A DNA stretch of 41,805 bases from Agrococcus baldri (GCA_007988785.1 BJUU01000022.1:1-41805), one strand, 5' to 3'; positions 15,263-24,839 are shown, numbered from the stretch's first letter. Notes: a model not told the origin generated them from the letters alone. Numbers and translations are program-made.

Positions 15263-17686
15263 GTGACGATCGCGACCGACGCCTTCGCGCGGGCCATGCC
15301 CTTCGGGCTCGACCCCTTCCAGCGCGAGGCCTGCGAGGCGATCGAGGAGGGCTCGAGCGTGCTCGTCGCCGCACCCACGGGTGCCGGCAAGACCGTCGTC
15401 GCCGAGTTCGCCATCCACCTCACGATGGAGGCGCCGACGGGCCGCGTCTTCTACACGACGCCCATGAAGGCGCTCTCGAACCAGAAGCACCGCGAGCTCA
15501 CCGAGGTCTACGGCAGCGCATCCGTCGGGCTCCTCACCGGCGACACCTCGATCAACGGCGACGCCCGCATCGTCGTGATGACGACCGAGGTGCTGCGCAA
15601 CATGCTCTACGAGGGCCGCGACCTGACGCAGCTCGAGTACGTGGTGATGGATGAGGTGCACTACCTCGCAGACCGGTTCCGCGGGGCGGTGTGGGAGGAG
15701 GTCATCATCCACCTGCCGCGGCACGTGCGGATGGTCTCGCTCTCGGCGACCGTCTCGAACGCCGAGGAGTTCGGCGCCTGGCTCGACGCGGTGCGCGGCG
15801 ACACGCGCGTGATCGTCTCCGAGCACCGGCCGGTGCCGCTCGACGCCCACGTGCACATCCGGGGCCGCTTCGTCGACCTCTTCGACTCGAAGGCGGGGGA
15901 GGACACCCACCGGCCGAGCCGCGAGCTGCAGGAGCTCGCGCGCGGCACCGACCTGGCCGCGTCGGCCGCGCACGGGCACCGCGACCGCGGCGGCCACAAC
16001 CGGCATCGCTCGCGCGACGCGCCCCGCAAGGGGCGCCAGCGCGACTTCCAGCCGTGGCGCTCCGGCGGGCCGGCGCGCGTCGACCGGGTCGCGCTCATCG
16101 AGCAGCTCGACCGGCGCGAGATGCTGCCGGCGATCGACTTCATCTTCTCCCGGGCCGGATGCGACGCCGCCGTGCGGCAGGTCGTGGACGGCGGGGTGCG
16201 GCTCACCACCCCGGAGGACAGGGCGGAGATCCGCGCGATCGTCGACGAGCGCACGCGGCTGCTCGACGACGCCGACCTGGGGGTGCTGGGCTACTACGAC
16301 TGGCTCGACGGGCTCGAGCGCGGCATCGCGGCGCACCACGCCGGCCTGCTGCCGGTCTTCAAGGAGGTCGTGGAGGAGCTCTTCCGCGCCCGCCTGCTGA
16401 AGGTCGTCTTCGCGACCGAGACGCTCGCGCTCGGCATCAACATGCCGGCCCGCACCGTCGTGCTCGAGCAGCTGGAGAAGTTCAACGGCGAGGCACGGGT
16501 GCGCATCACGCCGGGGGAGTACACCCAGCTCACCGGCCGCGCCGGCCGCCGCGGCATCGACACCGAGGGCCATGCCGTCGTCATCTGGAGCGGCAAGCTG
16601 CAGCCCGTGGAGGTCGCCTCGCTCGCCTCCCGCCGCACCTACCCGCTGCACTCGAGCTTCAAGCCCACGTACAACATGGCCGTCAACCTCATCGACAGGC
16701 TCGGCGTGCCGGGCACCCGCGAGGTGCTCGAGACCTCGTTCGCGCAGTTCCAGGCCGACCGCTCGGTCGTGCAGCTCGCGCGCCGGGTCGTCGACCAGCG
16801 CGCGAGCCTCGCCGGCTACGAGGAGTCGATGACGTGCCACCTGGGCGACTTCCCGGAGTACGCGGCGCTGCGCCGCGAGCTGAGCGACCTCGAGCGCGAG
16901 GCGCAGCGCAAGAACCTCGGCCACGGCGAGCACGACCGCATCCAGCGGTCGCTGCAGAGCCTCCGACGCCGCATGAAGCAGCACCCCTGCCACGCGTGCC
17001 CCGAGCGCGAGTCGCACGCGCGCTGGGGCGAGCGCTACTGGCGGCTGCAGCGCGACGTCGAGAAGTCCGAGCGGCAGATCGCGCGGCGCACGGGCGAGAT
17101 CGCCGAGCGGTTCGATCGCATCAGCGAGATCCTGCGCGCCCTCGACTACGTCGAGGAGGCCGAGGACGGCACGCGGGTCACGCCGGCAGGCGACGTGCTG
17201 CGGCGCATCTACGGCGAGCGCGACCTGCTGGTGGCCGAGAGCATCCGGCAGGGCCTGTGGAACGGGCTCGACGCGCCAGCGCTCGCGGCGCTCGCGTGCG
17301 CGCTCGTCTTCGAGGGCAGGCGCGACGACGGCATGCTGCCGGAGCGGATGCTGCCCAAGGGCGCGTTCCTCGACGCGCTGCACGCGACCCAGTCGCTGTG
17401 GGCACGGCTCGACGACCTCGAGCAGGAGCACCGGCTGCCGGGCAGCGAGCAGCTGCAGACGGGGCTGACGCTCGCGATGCACCGCTGGGCGCGCGGCTAC
17501 CCGCTCGACGGGGTGCTGCGCGACACCGAGCTCGCCGCCGGCGACTTCGTGCGCTGGACGAAGCAGACCATCGACGTGCTCGAGCAGATCGAGCACGTCG
17601 CGCCGAAGCGGCTCTCCCGCACCGCCCGCGATGCCGTGGAGCGCATCCGCCGCGGCGTCGTCGAGGCCTCGGGGTCGGCGCTGTGA
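15263..17686 (+). CDS. helY: Ski2-like DEAD/DEAH-box helicase HelY
   Basis: An 807-residue superfamily 2 RNA/DNA helicase. Walker A is APTGAGKT with Lys43; Walker B is DEVH at residues 130-133; motif III is SAT; the second RecA domain carries NMPARTVVLEQLEKFNGE and the QLTGRAGRRG motif VI. The C-terminal half has the Ski2/Mtr4-like winged helix and ratchet region. Between the two RecA domains (about 15950-16060) is a basic, His/Arg-rich linker that looks unstructured. The GTG at 15263 is chosen; an in-frame TTG lies at 15239. It follows tatA-tatC as in mycobacteria. Its cellular substrate is not established. Confidence 0.92.
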   Translation: MTIATDAFARAMPFGLDPFQREACEAIEEGSSVLVAAPTGAGKTVVAEFAIHLTMEAPTGRVFYTTPMKALSNQKHRELTEVYGSASVGLLTGDTSINGDARIVVMTTEVLRNMLYEGRDLTQLEYVVMDEVHYLADRFRGAVWEEVIIHLPRHVRMVSLSATVSNAEEFGAWLDAVRGDTRVIVSEHRPVPLDAHVHIRGRFVDLFDSKAGEDTHRPSRELQELARGTDLAASAAHGHRDRGGHNRHRSRDAPRKGRQRDFQPWRSGGPARVDRVALIEQLDRREMLPAIDFIFSRAGCDAAVRQVVDGGVRLTTPEDRAEIRAIVDERTRLLDDADLGVLGYYDWLDGLERGIAAHHAGLLPVFKEVVEELFRARLLKVVFATETLALGINMPARTVVLEQLEKFNGEARVRITPGEYTQLTGRAGRRGIDTEGHAVVIWSGKLQPVEVASLASRRTYPLHSSFKPTYNMAVNLIDRLGVPGTREVLETSFAQFQADRSVVQLARRVVDQRASLAGYEESMTCHLGDFPEYAALRRELSDLEREAQRKNLGHGEHDRIQRSLQSLRRRMKQHPCHACPERESHARWGERYWRLQRDVEKSERQIARRTGEIAERFDRISEILRALDYVEEAEDGTRVTPAGDVLRRIYGERDLLVAESIRQGLWNGLDAPALAALACALVFEGRRDDGMLPERMLPKGAFLDALHATQSLWARLDDLEQEHRLPGSEQLQTGLTLAMHRWARGYPLDGVLRDTELAAGDFVRWTKQTIDVLEQIEHVAPKRLSRTARDAVERIRRGVVEASGSAL

Positions 17687-17714
17687 TCGTCGCGGACGCC
17701 GTGGGGTCGATGCC

Positions 17715-19313
17715 GTGAGCCTGGCGAGCAACCCGCTGAGCGGGGCGGGCATCAAGCCGCGCACCAAGCGCACCAGGGCGCGGCAGCCGCTGCCGACCCC
17801 CTACGCGTGGGCGGCGGCGATCCTGGCGGGGGCGATCATGCCCTTCGCCTTCCAGCCCTTCGACTGGTGGCCGCTCATCGTGCCCGCCGTGGCCCTCTCG
17901 CTCGTGTCGCTGCGCGGGCGCACGCTCGGCAGCGCCTTCGCGCTCGGGTTCACCACCGGGGCGCTGTTCTTCGTGCTCCACATCCAGTGGATCACCGTCT
18001 ACCTCGGCCCCATCCCGCTGCTGGCGCTCACCGCCTGGATGGCGGTCTGGTGGGGCCTCGGCGGCATGCTGCTGGCGCTCGCGTGGCGCTGGGGCGAGGC
18101 GCGGATGCCCGGCTCCGTCGGCTCCTTCGCCCTGCTGCCGCTGCTGCTCGGCGGCCTCTGGACGCTGCGGGAGTCGCTCGCCTCGACCGTGCCGTGGGGC
18201 GGCTTCGCCTGGGGCAGGCTCGCGCACTCGCAGGCCTCGAGCCCGCTCGCCGACACCACCAGCTGGGTCGGCCTCACCGGCCTCACCTTCCTGCTCGCCG
18301 CCGTCTCGGCGCTGCTCGTGCAGCTCGTGCTGCACCACCGCACGATGCTGCGCCGCCGGCTCACCTTCGGCGCCATCGCGGTCATCCTGCTGGTCGCGAT
18401 CCCCGCCTTCCCGATCGAGCAGTCCGGCAGCCTGCGGGTGGGCGCCGTGCAGGGCGACAGCGAGGCCGGTCTGCTCGCCCCCTACACGCCGGGGGAGATC
18501 CTGCAGCAGCACGTCGACGCCACGCGCGAGCTGGCCGGGCAGGAGCTCGACCTGCTGGTCTGGCCCGAGAACGCGGCCGAGTTCTACGCCGACGAGACGC
18601 CGGCGACGCTGGCGGCGCTCGACCGTGTCGCCACCGAGCTCGACGCGCCGCTCATCGCCGGCACCGTCACGCGCGACGGCGACGACACCTACAACGCGCT
18701 GCTGCAGGTCGAGCCGGGCGCGGGCGTCGTCGCCGAGTACCGCAAGCGGCACCCGGTGCCCTTCGCCGAGTACCTGCCGCAGCGCGAGCTCTTCGCCCCC
18801 ATCCTCGATGCGCTCGGGTTCCTCGAGCTCATCCCGCGCGACTTCTCGATCGACCCGTCGAGCGCAAACGCCTTCGAGGCGGCCGGCACGAGCGCGGGCG
18901 TCGCCATCTGCTTCGACATCATCGACGACTACCTGTCGCGCGAGATGGTGCTCGAGCACGGCGCGCAGATCATCCTGGCGCCCACGAACAACGCCGACTT
19001 CGGCGAGGGCTCGGCCGAGAACGTGCAGCAGCTCGCGATCGCGCAGCTGCGGGCGGTCGAGGCGGGGCGCGCGGTCGTCAACGTCTCGACGGTCGGCACG
19101 AGCGCCATGATCGGCCCCGACGGGACCGTCATCGACCGACTGCCGCAGTACGAGCCCGGCACCATGCTCGAGGAGCTGCCGCTGTCGACGACGGTGACCC
19201 CCGGCATCCGTCTGGGAGCATGGATCGACTGGGCGCTGTGCATCGGCAGCGCGCTTGCACTGGCGGGCCTCGGCCTCGCCCGCGCGCTGGAGCGGAGGAG
19301 AGCGGATGCCTGA
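17715..19313 (+). CDS. lnt: Apolipoprotein N-acyltransferase
   Basis: Adds the third acyl chain to the N-terminal Cys of lipoproteins, last step after Lgt and LspA. It has 532 residues: about six to seven N-terminal membrane helices, a nitrilase-like periplasmic domain, and one C-terminal helix. The catalytic triad is visible as Glu285 (WPENAAEF), Lys344 (YRKRHPVPF) and Cys399 (AICFDIIDDYL). GTG start, 28 bp after helY. Overlaps the mannosyltransferase gene by 8 nt, recalling the Lnt-Ppm1 fusion protein of M. tuberculosis. Confidence 0.93.
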   Translation: MSLASNPLSGAGIKPRTKRTRARQPLPTPYAWAAAILAGAIMPFAFQPFDWWPLIVPAVALSLVSLRGRTLGSAFALGFTTGALFFVLHIQWITVYLGPIPLLALTAWMAVWWGLGGMLLALAWRWGEARMPGSVGSFALLPLLLGGLWTLRESLASTVPWGGFAWGRLAHSQASSPLADTTSWVGLTGLTFLLAAVSALLVQLVLHHRTMLRRRLTFGAIAVILLVAIPAFPIEQSGSLRVGAVQGDSEAGLLAPYTPGEILQQHVDATRELAGQELDLLVWPENAAEFYADETPATLAALDRVATELDAPLIAGTVTRDGDDTYNALLQVEPGAGVVAEYRKRHPVPFAEYLPQRELFAPILDALGFLELIPRDFSIDPSSANAFEAAGTSAGVAICFDIIDDYLSREMVLEHGAQIILAPTNNADFGEGSAENVQQLAIAQLRAVEAGRAVVNVSTVGTSAMIGPDGTVIDRLPQYEPGTMLEELPLSTTVTPGIRLGAWIDWALCIGSALALAGLGLARALERRRADA

Positions 19314-20034
19314 TGTGATGATCGTCGTGCCGACCTACAACGAGATCGAGGGTCTCGAGCGCACGGTCGGGCGGCTGCGGCAGTCGGTGCCGCACGCCGA
19401 GCTCGTGATCATCGACGACGGCAGCCCCGACGGCACGGGCGAGCTCGCCGACCGGCTCGCGAAGGCCGACGCCGGCACGCTCGTGATCCACCGCAGCGAG
19501 CGCGGCTACCGCTCCGCGGTGATCGAGGGGATGCGCTTCGCCGTCTCCCGCGGCGCCACCCGGGTGGTCGTCACCGACGCCGACGGCTCCTACGACGCCG
19601 ACGGGCTGCCGGAGCTGCTGGCCGTCTCGCACTCGGGCGTCGACCTCGTCATCGGCTCACGCTTCGTCGAGGGCAGCGACGTGCGCAACATGGGTTGGCG
19701 GCGCAGCCTCGCGGCGAAGGTCGGCAACGCGTACGCGCGCATGATGCTCTCCACCGGGGTGAAGGACCTCACGAGCAGCCTGCGCGTCTACCGCACGCGC
19801 ATCCTGGAGCAGATCGACCTCGACGCCATCCAGGTCGACGCCTACGCCTTCCAGATCGCCATGGCCGTGCGCGTCGCGCAGGCCGGCGGCACGATCGCCG
19901 AGGTGCCGATCGGCTTCATCGAGCGCGCGGTCGGGTCGTCGAAGATGCGCGTGCTGGAGGAGCTCGGCACGCTCGGCGCCGTCACGAAGTGGAGCCTCTC
20001 GGGCGTGCGCGCCCTGCCCAAGCCGCCGCGCTGA
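19306..20034 (+). CDS. ppm1: Polyprenol monophosphomannose synthase (GT2)
   Basis: A 242-residue family 2 glycosyltransferase making polyprenyl-phosphate mannose from GDP-mannose, the donor for lipoglycan and protein mannosylation. The N-terminal VVPTYNE, the nucleotide site IDDGSPDGTG and the metal-binding TDADGSYD motif are clear. No membrane domain, matching the stand-alone Ppm1 catalytic unit. Start ATG at 19306 with GGAGG upstream, overlapping the lnt stop. The gene ends one base before the convergent glpQ stop. Confidence 0.88.
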   Translation: MPDVMIVVPTYNEIEGLERTVGRLRQSVPHAELVIIDDGSPDGTGELADRLAKADAGTLVIHRSERGYRSAVIEGMRFAVSRGATRVVVTDADGSYDADGLPELLAVSHSGVDLVIGSRFVEGSDVRNMGWRRSLAAKVGNAYARMMLSTGVKDLTSSLRVYRTRILEQIDLDAIQVDAYAFQIAMAVRVAQAGGTIAEVPIGFIERAVGSSKMRVLEELGTLGAVTKWSLSGVRALPKPPR

Positions 20035-20035
20035 G

Positions 20036-20779
20036 CTACGCGACCAGCGGCAGCGCCAGGTCGGCGCGGTCGGTGACGATGCCGTCGACGCCCATGGCGA
20101 GCAGCTCCCGCATCTCGGCGACCTCGTTGATCGTCCACACGTGCACCTCGACGCCCGCGCGCTGGAAGGCGGCGACGCTGCGCTCGGTGACGATCTCGAG
20201 CCCCCGGTGCCTGCGCGGCACCTGCAGCGCGACCACCGGCCGCAGGATGCGCTCGAGCTGGCCGCGCAGCCCGAGCCGCTGCGCGGCGAGCGCCTGCACC
20301 ACGAGCGACTGCGATGCGCTCGTGGCGACCTCCGGCAGCAGCTGCTGCGCCTGGCGGCGCCGTCGCTCCGAGAAGGAGGTCAGCAGCACGCGGCCCGTGG
20401 CCTTGGCCTCGACGACCGCGCGCACCGCGGGCACGACCGAGGCATCCGACTTCAGGTCGATGTTCCACTTCGCGTCGGGCAGCGCGAGCAGCGCCTCCCG
20501 CAGCCCCGGCACCCGCTCGCCCTGGCCGAGGTCGATCTCGCCCAGGTCCTTCCAGAGCGTCTGCTCGATCACGACGTCGCGCCCGGCGACCCGGTCGAGG
20601 CCGGGGTCGTGGGCGAGCACGGCGACGCCGTCGGCGGTGGCGTGCACGTCGGTCTCGAGGAAGGTCGCGCCCGCGTCGACCGCGGCGATGAACGCGAGCA
20701 TGGTGTTCTCGGGCACGTCGAGGGCGAGCCCGCGGTGCGCGAGCACCCTCGGCGGTGCCGGGGTCAGGAAGCCGCTCAC
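20036..20779 (-). CDS. glpQ: Glycerophosphodiester phosphodiesterase
   Basis: A 247-residue GDPD-family TIM barrel that hydrolyses glycerophosphodiesters to glycerol-3-phosphate and an alcohol. AHRGLALDVPENTMLAF holds the catalytic His and Glu; ETDVHATADGVAVLAHDPGLDR holds the metal-binding Glu/Asp and the second His. It lacks a signal peptide, so it is probably cytoplasmic (UgpQ-like) rather than periplasmic. The GTG start overlaps the SPFH stop by 4 nt (GTGA), so it is the third gene of the NfeD-SPFH-GlpQ operon. Confidence 0.9.
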   Translation of the reverse strand: MSGFLTPAPPRVLAHRGLALDVPENTMLAFIAAVDAGATFLETDVHATADGVAVLAHDPGLDRVAGRDVVIEQTLWKDLGEIDLGQGERVPGLREALLALPDAKWNIDLKSDASVVPAVRAVVEAKATGRVLLTSFSERRRRQAQQLLPEVATSASQSLVVQALAAQRLGLRGQLERILRPVVALQVPRRHRGLEIVTERSVAAFQRAGVEVHVWTINEVAEMRELLAMGVDGIVTDRADLALPLVA

Positions 20780-22029
20780 GCCTGCGGCGGCCTGCTGTCG
20801 TCGGATGCGCCAGGCAGGTCCTCGGGGTCGACGCGCGGTGCGTCGGCCCGCACCTCGCGCGCCGTCTCGATCGCCTCGTCGTAGTCGGTGTCGGGCGTCT
20901 CGTCGGCGAGCGAGGTGGAGGAGGAGACGTTGTCGATGCGGCCGGCGTCCTTCGGGTCGATGCCGCTGGCCTGCAGGGTCTCTGCGATCGAGGGCACCTC
21001 GACGTCCGAGACCGAGTCGGCCTGGAACGTCTCGTCCAGGATCGACTGGCCGGTCTCGCCGGCGTGCTTGGCCTTCGCCTTCTGCGCCGGCACCTCTGCG
21101 CGGCCCTCGAAGAAGCCCTTGCCGACCTGCTGCAGCGCGTCGGTGAGCTCCGAGGGGATGATCCAGAGCTTGTTCGAGTCGCCCTCGGCGAGCTTCGGCA
21201 GCGTCTGCAGGTACTGGTAGGCGAGCAGCTTGTTGTCGGCGTCGCCCTCGTGGATCGCGGCGAAGACGCGCTCGATGGCCTCCGACTCACCCTTGGCGAG
21301 CAGCACCTGGGCCTCGGCGTCACCCTTGGCGCGCAGCACCTGCGCCTTGGCCTGGCCCTCTGCGCGCAGGATCTCCGACTGGCGGAGGCCCTCGGCCTCG
21401 AGGATCTGCGACTGCTTCGAGCCCTCGGCGGTGAGGATCGCGGCGCGACGGTCGCGCTCCGCGCGCATCTGCTTCTCCATCGAGTCCTGGATGGAGTGGG
21501 GCGGGTCGATCGCCTTCAGCTCGACGCGGCCGACGCGCAGGCCCCACTTGCCGGTGGCCTGGTCGAGCACGTTGCGCAGCTGGCCGTTGATCGTGTCGCG
21601 GCTGGTGAGCGCCTCCTCGAGGTTCATGCCGCCGACCACGTTGCGCAGCGTGGTGGTGGTGAGCTGCTCGACGGCAGAGAGGTAGTCGGCGATCTCGTAG
21701 GTCGCGGCGCGCGCGTCGGTCACCTGGAAGTAGACGACGGTGTCGATCGAGACCACCAGGTTGTCCTCGGTGATCACCGGCTGCGGCGGGAACGAGCGCA
21801 CCTGCTCGCGCATGTCGACGTGGTACCCGACCCGGTCGATGAACGGCACGAGGAAGTTCAGGCCGGGCTGGAGCACCTTGTGGAAGCGGCCGAGCCGCTC
21901 CACGACGCCCGTGAAGCCCTGCTTGATGATCCGGATCGACCTGAAGAGCGTGACGAGCACGAACAGGACGACGAGGATCACCACGACGAGCAGGAACGCT
22001 CCCAGGATGAAGTTTCCGTCGAAGGGCAT
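20776..22029 (-). CDS. SPFH/Band 7 (stomatin-like) membrane protein
   Basis: A 417-residue protein with one N-terminal membrane helix, then the band 7 domain (IKQGFTGVVERLGRFHKVLQPGLNFLVPF; DRVGYHVDMREQV) at about residues 35-190. A coiled coil (about 195-260) follows, with ~11-residue near repeats such as AEGxxQSxILxAEG. The last ~110 residues are acidic and polar. SPFH proteins form membrane ring scaffolds. It follows an NfeD gene by 15 bp with an AAGGAG site, the classic SPFH-NfeD partnership. No protease domain is present. Confidence 0.92.
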   Translation of the reverse strand: MPFDGNFILGAFLLVVVILVVLFVLVTLFRSIRIIKQGFTGVVERLGRFHKVLQPGLNFLVPFIDRVGYHVDMREQVRSFPPQPVITEDNLVVSIDTVVYFQVTDARAATYEIADYLSAVEQLTTTTLRNVVGGMNLEEALTSRDTINGQLRNVLDQATGKWGLRVGRVELKAIDPPHSIQDSMEKQMRAERDRRAAILTAEGSKQSQILEAEGLRQSEILRAEGQAKAQVLRAKGDAEAQVLLAKGESEAIERVFAAIHEGDADNKLLAYQYLQTLPKLAEGDSNKLWIIPSELTDALQQVGKGFFEGRAEVPAQKAKAKHAGETGQSILDETFQADSVSDVEVPSIAETLQASGIDPKDAGRIDNVSSSTSLADETPDTDYDEAIETAREVRADAPRVDPEDLPGASDDSRPPQA

Positions 22030-22044
22030 GGCTGGCTCCTTGCG

Positions 22045-22503
22045 TTAGCGCTGTGCGGAGACGACGATGGCCGTCGCCCCCTCGATGGCGGTGACGACGA
22101 TGCGCTCGCCGACGTCGGGATCGCGGGGCTGCACCGCGGGGGAGAGGCGGGCCGTCCAGATGTCGCCGTTGACGAGCGTCACCTCGCCGGCGCCGCGCAC
22201 GAACGAGCGCGTCACCTCGCCGGCCATGCCCAGCAGCGCCTCGATGCCCTGCTTGTTGAGCTCACCGGACTCGTGCAGCCGATGCAGCAGCCTGGGCCGC
22301 ACGAGGAACAGCAGCAGCAGCGCTGCCGCCGCGGCGATGAGGATCTGCGCCCACCACGGCAGCCCGGTGATGCTCGAGACGAGGCCCACGACCGACGAGA
22401 GCCCGATCATCAGGAACGTGAACTCGAGCGTCACCATCTCGATGATGAAGCACACGAGCGCTACGACGAGCCACGCGATCCAGGCGTATTGGACGAGATC
22501 CAC
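22045..22503 (-). CDS. NfeD-family membrane protein
   Basis: A 152-residue protein with an N-terminal hydrophobic half (three helices, about residues 5-75, including LEFTFLMIGLSSVVGLVSS) and a C-terminal OB-fold typical of NfeDC (GEVTRSFVRGAGEVTLVNGDIWTARL ... IVVTAIEGATAIV). NfeD partners SPFH proteins, here the next gene. The GTG at 22503 is preceded by TATGCT with 6-nt spacing, so the operon mRNA is probably leaderless. Confidence 0.9.
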   Translation of the reverse strand: MDLVQYAWIAWLVVALVCFIIEMVTLEFTFLMIGLSSVVGLVSSITGLPWWAQILIAAAAALLLLFLVRPRLLHRLHESGELNKQGIEALLGMAGEVTRSFVRGAGEVTLVNGDIWTARLSPAVQPRDPDVGERIVVTAIEGATAIVVSAQR

Positions 22504-22509
22504 ACGCCC

Positions 22510-22515
22510 AGCATA
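22510..22515 (-). promoter_or_regulatory. Leaderless -10 box of the nfeD-SPFH-glpQ operon
   Basis: TATGCT-GGGCGT-GTG: consensus TANNNT exactly 6 nt before the start at 22503. Confidence 0.6.
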
Positions 22516-22547
22516 TTGAGCGGATGCTGTGGCGCGACCAGGCGCGC

Positions 22548-24755
22548 TCAGGCGGCCGGGTGCTCGGCGTCCGCGTCGGCCAGCGAGGCCTCGTACGCGG
22601 CACGGGCGCCCTCGTCGACCGCCCGCACCTGATCGGGCACCATGCGGCGCAGGATCGGCTCCCGCAGCATGCGCGGCAGTGCCGACACCGCGCGGTGGAG
22701 CGGGCCGACCCAGCCAGGCACCGAGACCTCGAACCTGGGCCGCTCGATCGCCTGCAGCACCGCGCGGGCGACGTCGGCCGGCTGCAGCCGGGGCGCAGCG
22801 CCGGCGTCGGTGCCGGCCGCGAGCGGCGTCTCGACCACGGTCGGCATGACCGCCGTGAGCTCGACGCCCGTGCCGCGCAGCTCCTCGCGCACGGCGCGCA
22901 GGTAGCCGAGCACACCGTGCTTGCTCGCGGCATAGCTCGCCTCGCCGGGGGTGGGCAGGAACGAGGCGGCTGAGGCGATCGCGATCACGTGGCCGGCGTC
23001 GCGGGCGCGCATCCGCGTCGCCGCCGCCCGCACGCCGTGCACGGTGCCGAGCAGGTTGACCTCCAGCTGCCGCCGCACCGCGGCCTCCGGCTCGTCGCCG
23101 AACGCGCCCACCCACATCACGCCGGCGGAGTGCACGAGCACGTCGACGGGGCCGAGCGCCGCCTCGGCGTCGGCGAGGAACGCCCTCCAGGAGTCGGCGT
23201 CGGCGACGTCGAGGTCGAAGGCGCGCGCGTCGCCGCCGAGCTCCGCCGCGACCGCTCGGGCCGCGTCGCCGGCGCGGTCGCCGATCGCGACGGCCGCGCC
23301 GGCGGCGGCGAGCTGCCGCGCGACCTCCCTGCCGATGCCGCTCGCTCCGCCCGTGACCGCCACGACGCGGCCGGCGTGCGCACGAGCGCGACCGGCCCGT
23401 GCGCGGCCGCGCCGCCGCTCGCGCTGCAGATCCCACAGGTAGTGGTCGACGTCGACCTCCATCGTGTGGCGCGGCGAGTCGTAGAACTGCCGTCGATCGC
23501 GCTCGTGCTCTGCGCGCAGCTGCTCGCGCACCTCGCGCTCGTCAGGCATCGCGCAGGCGCCCGTGAGCAGCTCGGCGATCCAGGCGCTCTGCGCCTCGGC
23601 GAGCGGCATGACGGCGCCGACGGGCTGGAGCAGGCCGATGAAGAACAGTCCCGGGAGGTCGGGGTGCACGGCGCGCTTCCACAGCGGCAGCTCGTTGTCC
23701 TCCGCGGCGACGAGCTGCGGGTCGAGGAAGGGGAAGCGCACCCGATAGCCGGTGGCCCACACGAGCAGGTCGCACGCCGCGCTCGTGCCGTCGGTGAAGA
23801 GCACCCGGTCGCCCGCGAGACGCTCGATGCCCGGCCGCACGTCGATCGCGCCCGCGGCGAGGCGCCCGCGGATGCGGTCGGACTGCACGGGATGCGACTG
23901 GCCCGGCCGGTGCGTCGGCCTCGGCAGCCCGAAGCGCTCGTGGCCGCCGGAGAGCGCGACGCCCAGCCGCAGCCGCTGCGCGGTCGCCCACCACGGCAGC
24001 CAGCCGGGCAGCGCGACCCGGTCGGTGGGCAGCCCCAGCAGCGTCTTGGCCAGCACCCACTGCCCGCGCCGGATCGACAGCACGGTGCTCGCCGCGCGGT
24101 GCGAGGCCTCGACGGCGATGTCCATGGCCGAGTTCCCCGCACCGACGACGACGACCCGCCTGCCGGCGAGCTGCTCGGCGGGGCGGTAGTCGTGCGCGTG
24201 CAGCTGCTCGCCGGCGAACTCGCCGGGATATGCGGGATCGGGCCATCGCGGATCCCAGTGGTGGCCGTTGGCGACCAGCACGGCGTCGTACTCGCGCTCG
24301 CGCTCGCCGTCGGGCCCGAGCGTGCGCACGCGCCATCGGCCCGCCTCGCCGCGCGCGACCTCGACCACCTCGGTGCCGAAGGTGATGCGGTCGCGGAACC
24401 CGAAGTGGTCGACGTACTGCTCGAAGTAGTCGTGCACCTGGTCGTGGCGGGCGTAGTGCGGGTAGTGCTCGGGCATGGGGAAGTCCGAGAACGCCATGCG
24501 CCGCACCGAGGTGTTGATCTCCAGCGTCTCGTAGCAGGCGGAGGTGCCGTTCGGGTTGTCGAACAGCCAGTTGCCGCCGATCGCGGTGCCGCGCTCGAAG
24601 CAGTCGAAGGGCACGCCCGCCATGTGCAGGGCCTTGGCCGCCGCGATGCCGGAGGAGCCGGCCCCGATCACGCACGCGCTCGGCAGCGAGCGGTCGACGG
24701 GGATGGGCCGGGTCACGGCCGGAGCGCGATGGCGCTGATGCACGACGTAGGGCAT
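22548..24755 (-). CDS. Fused flavin monooxygenase and short-chain dehydrogenase
   Basis: A 735-residue two-enzyme fusion. The N-terminal ~470 residues are a flavin-containing monooxygenase: FAD site GAGSSGIAAAKAL, FMO-like LHAHDY segment, NADPH site GAGNSAMDIA, and ATGYRVRFPF near the end. After an Arg-rich linker comes an SDR domain: TGGASGIGREVARQL cofactor site, and YAASKHG with the Tyr-x3-Lys pair. The SDR half resembles proteins acting on alcohols or ketones. A route in which one half makes the substrate for the other is likely, but the substrate is unknown. The frame is continuous with no stop. Start ATG at 24755 with CACGAT 6 nt upstream. Divergent from the next SDR gene. Confidence 0.85.
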   Translation of the reverse strand: MPYVVHQRHRAPAVTRPIPVDRSLPSACVIGAGSSGIAAAKALHMAGVPFDCFERGTAIGGNWLFDNPNGTSACYETLEINTSVRRMAFSDFPMPEHYPHYARHDQVHDYFEQYVDHFGFRDRITFGTEVVEVARGEAGRWRVRTLGPDGEREREYDAVLVANGHHWDPRWPDPAYPGEFAGEQLHAHDYRPAEQLAGRRVVVVGAGNSAMDIAVEASHRAASTVLSIRRGQWVLAKTLLGLPTDRVALPGWLPWWATAQRLRLGVALSGGHERFGLPRPTHRPGQSHPVQSDRIRGRLAAGAIDVRPGIERLAGDRVLFTDGTSAACDLLVWATGYRVRFPFLDPQLVAAEDNELPLWKRAVHPDLPGLFFIGLLQPVGAVMPLAEAQSAWIAELLTGACAMPDEREVREQLRAEHERDRRQFYDSPRHTMEVDVDHYLWDLQRERRRGRARAGRARAHAGRVVAVTGGASGIGREVARQLAAAGAAVAIGDRAGDAARAVAAELGGDARAFDLDVADADSWRAFLADAEAALGPVDVLVHSAGVMWVGAFGDEPEAAVRRQLEVNLLGTVHGVRAAATRMRARDAGHVIAIASAASFLPTPGEASYAASKHGVLGYLRAVREELRGTGVELTAVMPTVVETPLAAGTDAGAAPRLQPADVARAVLQAIERPRFEVSVPGWVGPLHRAVSALPRMLREPILRRMVPDQVRAVDEGARAAYEASLADADAEHPAA

Positions 24756-24761
24756 GGCGGG

Positions 24762-24767
24762 ATCGTG
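24762..24767 (-). promoter_or_regulatory. Putative leaderless -10 box of the FMO-SDR gene
   Basis: CACGAT-CCCGCC-ATG, same 6-nt spacing as the stronger examples, with C instead of T at position 1. Confidence 0.35.
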
Positions 24768-24795
24768 CCACGGGCGCGGTGCCCGGGCGACCGCA

Positions 24796-24810
24796 TGTGT
24801 CTGACGCACA
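24796..24810. promoter_or_regulatory. Short dyad in the FMO-SDR / SDR intergenic region
   Basis: TGTG-N7-CACA centred between the divergent genes, next to a TAGTGT -10-like box (24812-24817) for the rightward SDR. It is a possible operator, but no regulator gene is adjacent. Confidence 0.25.
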
Positions 24811-24839
24811 GTAGTGTCGTCGGGAACGAAGGAGCACAC

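Noticed and set aside
13093-15423. Long reverse frame opposite pafC-tatA-tatC
   Set aside because: Compositionally biased and motif-free; all of pafC, tatA and tatC on the other strand have clear family signatures.
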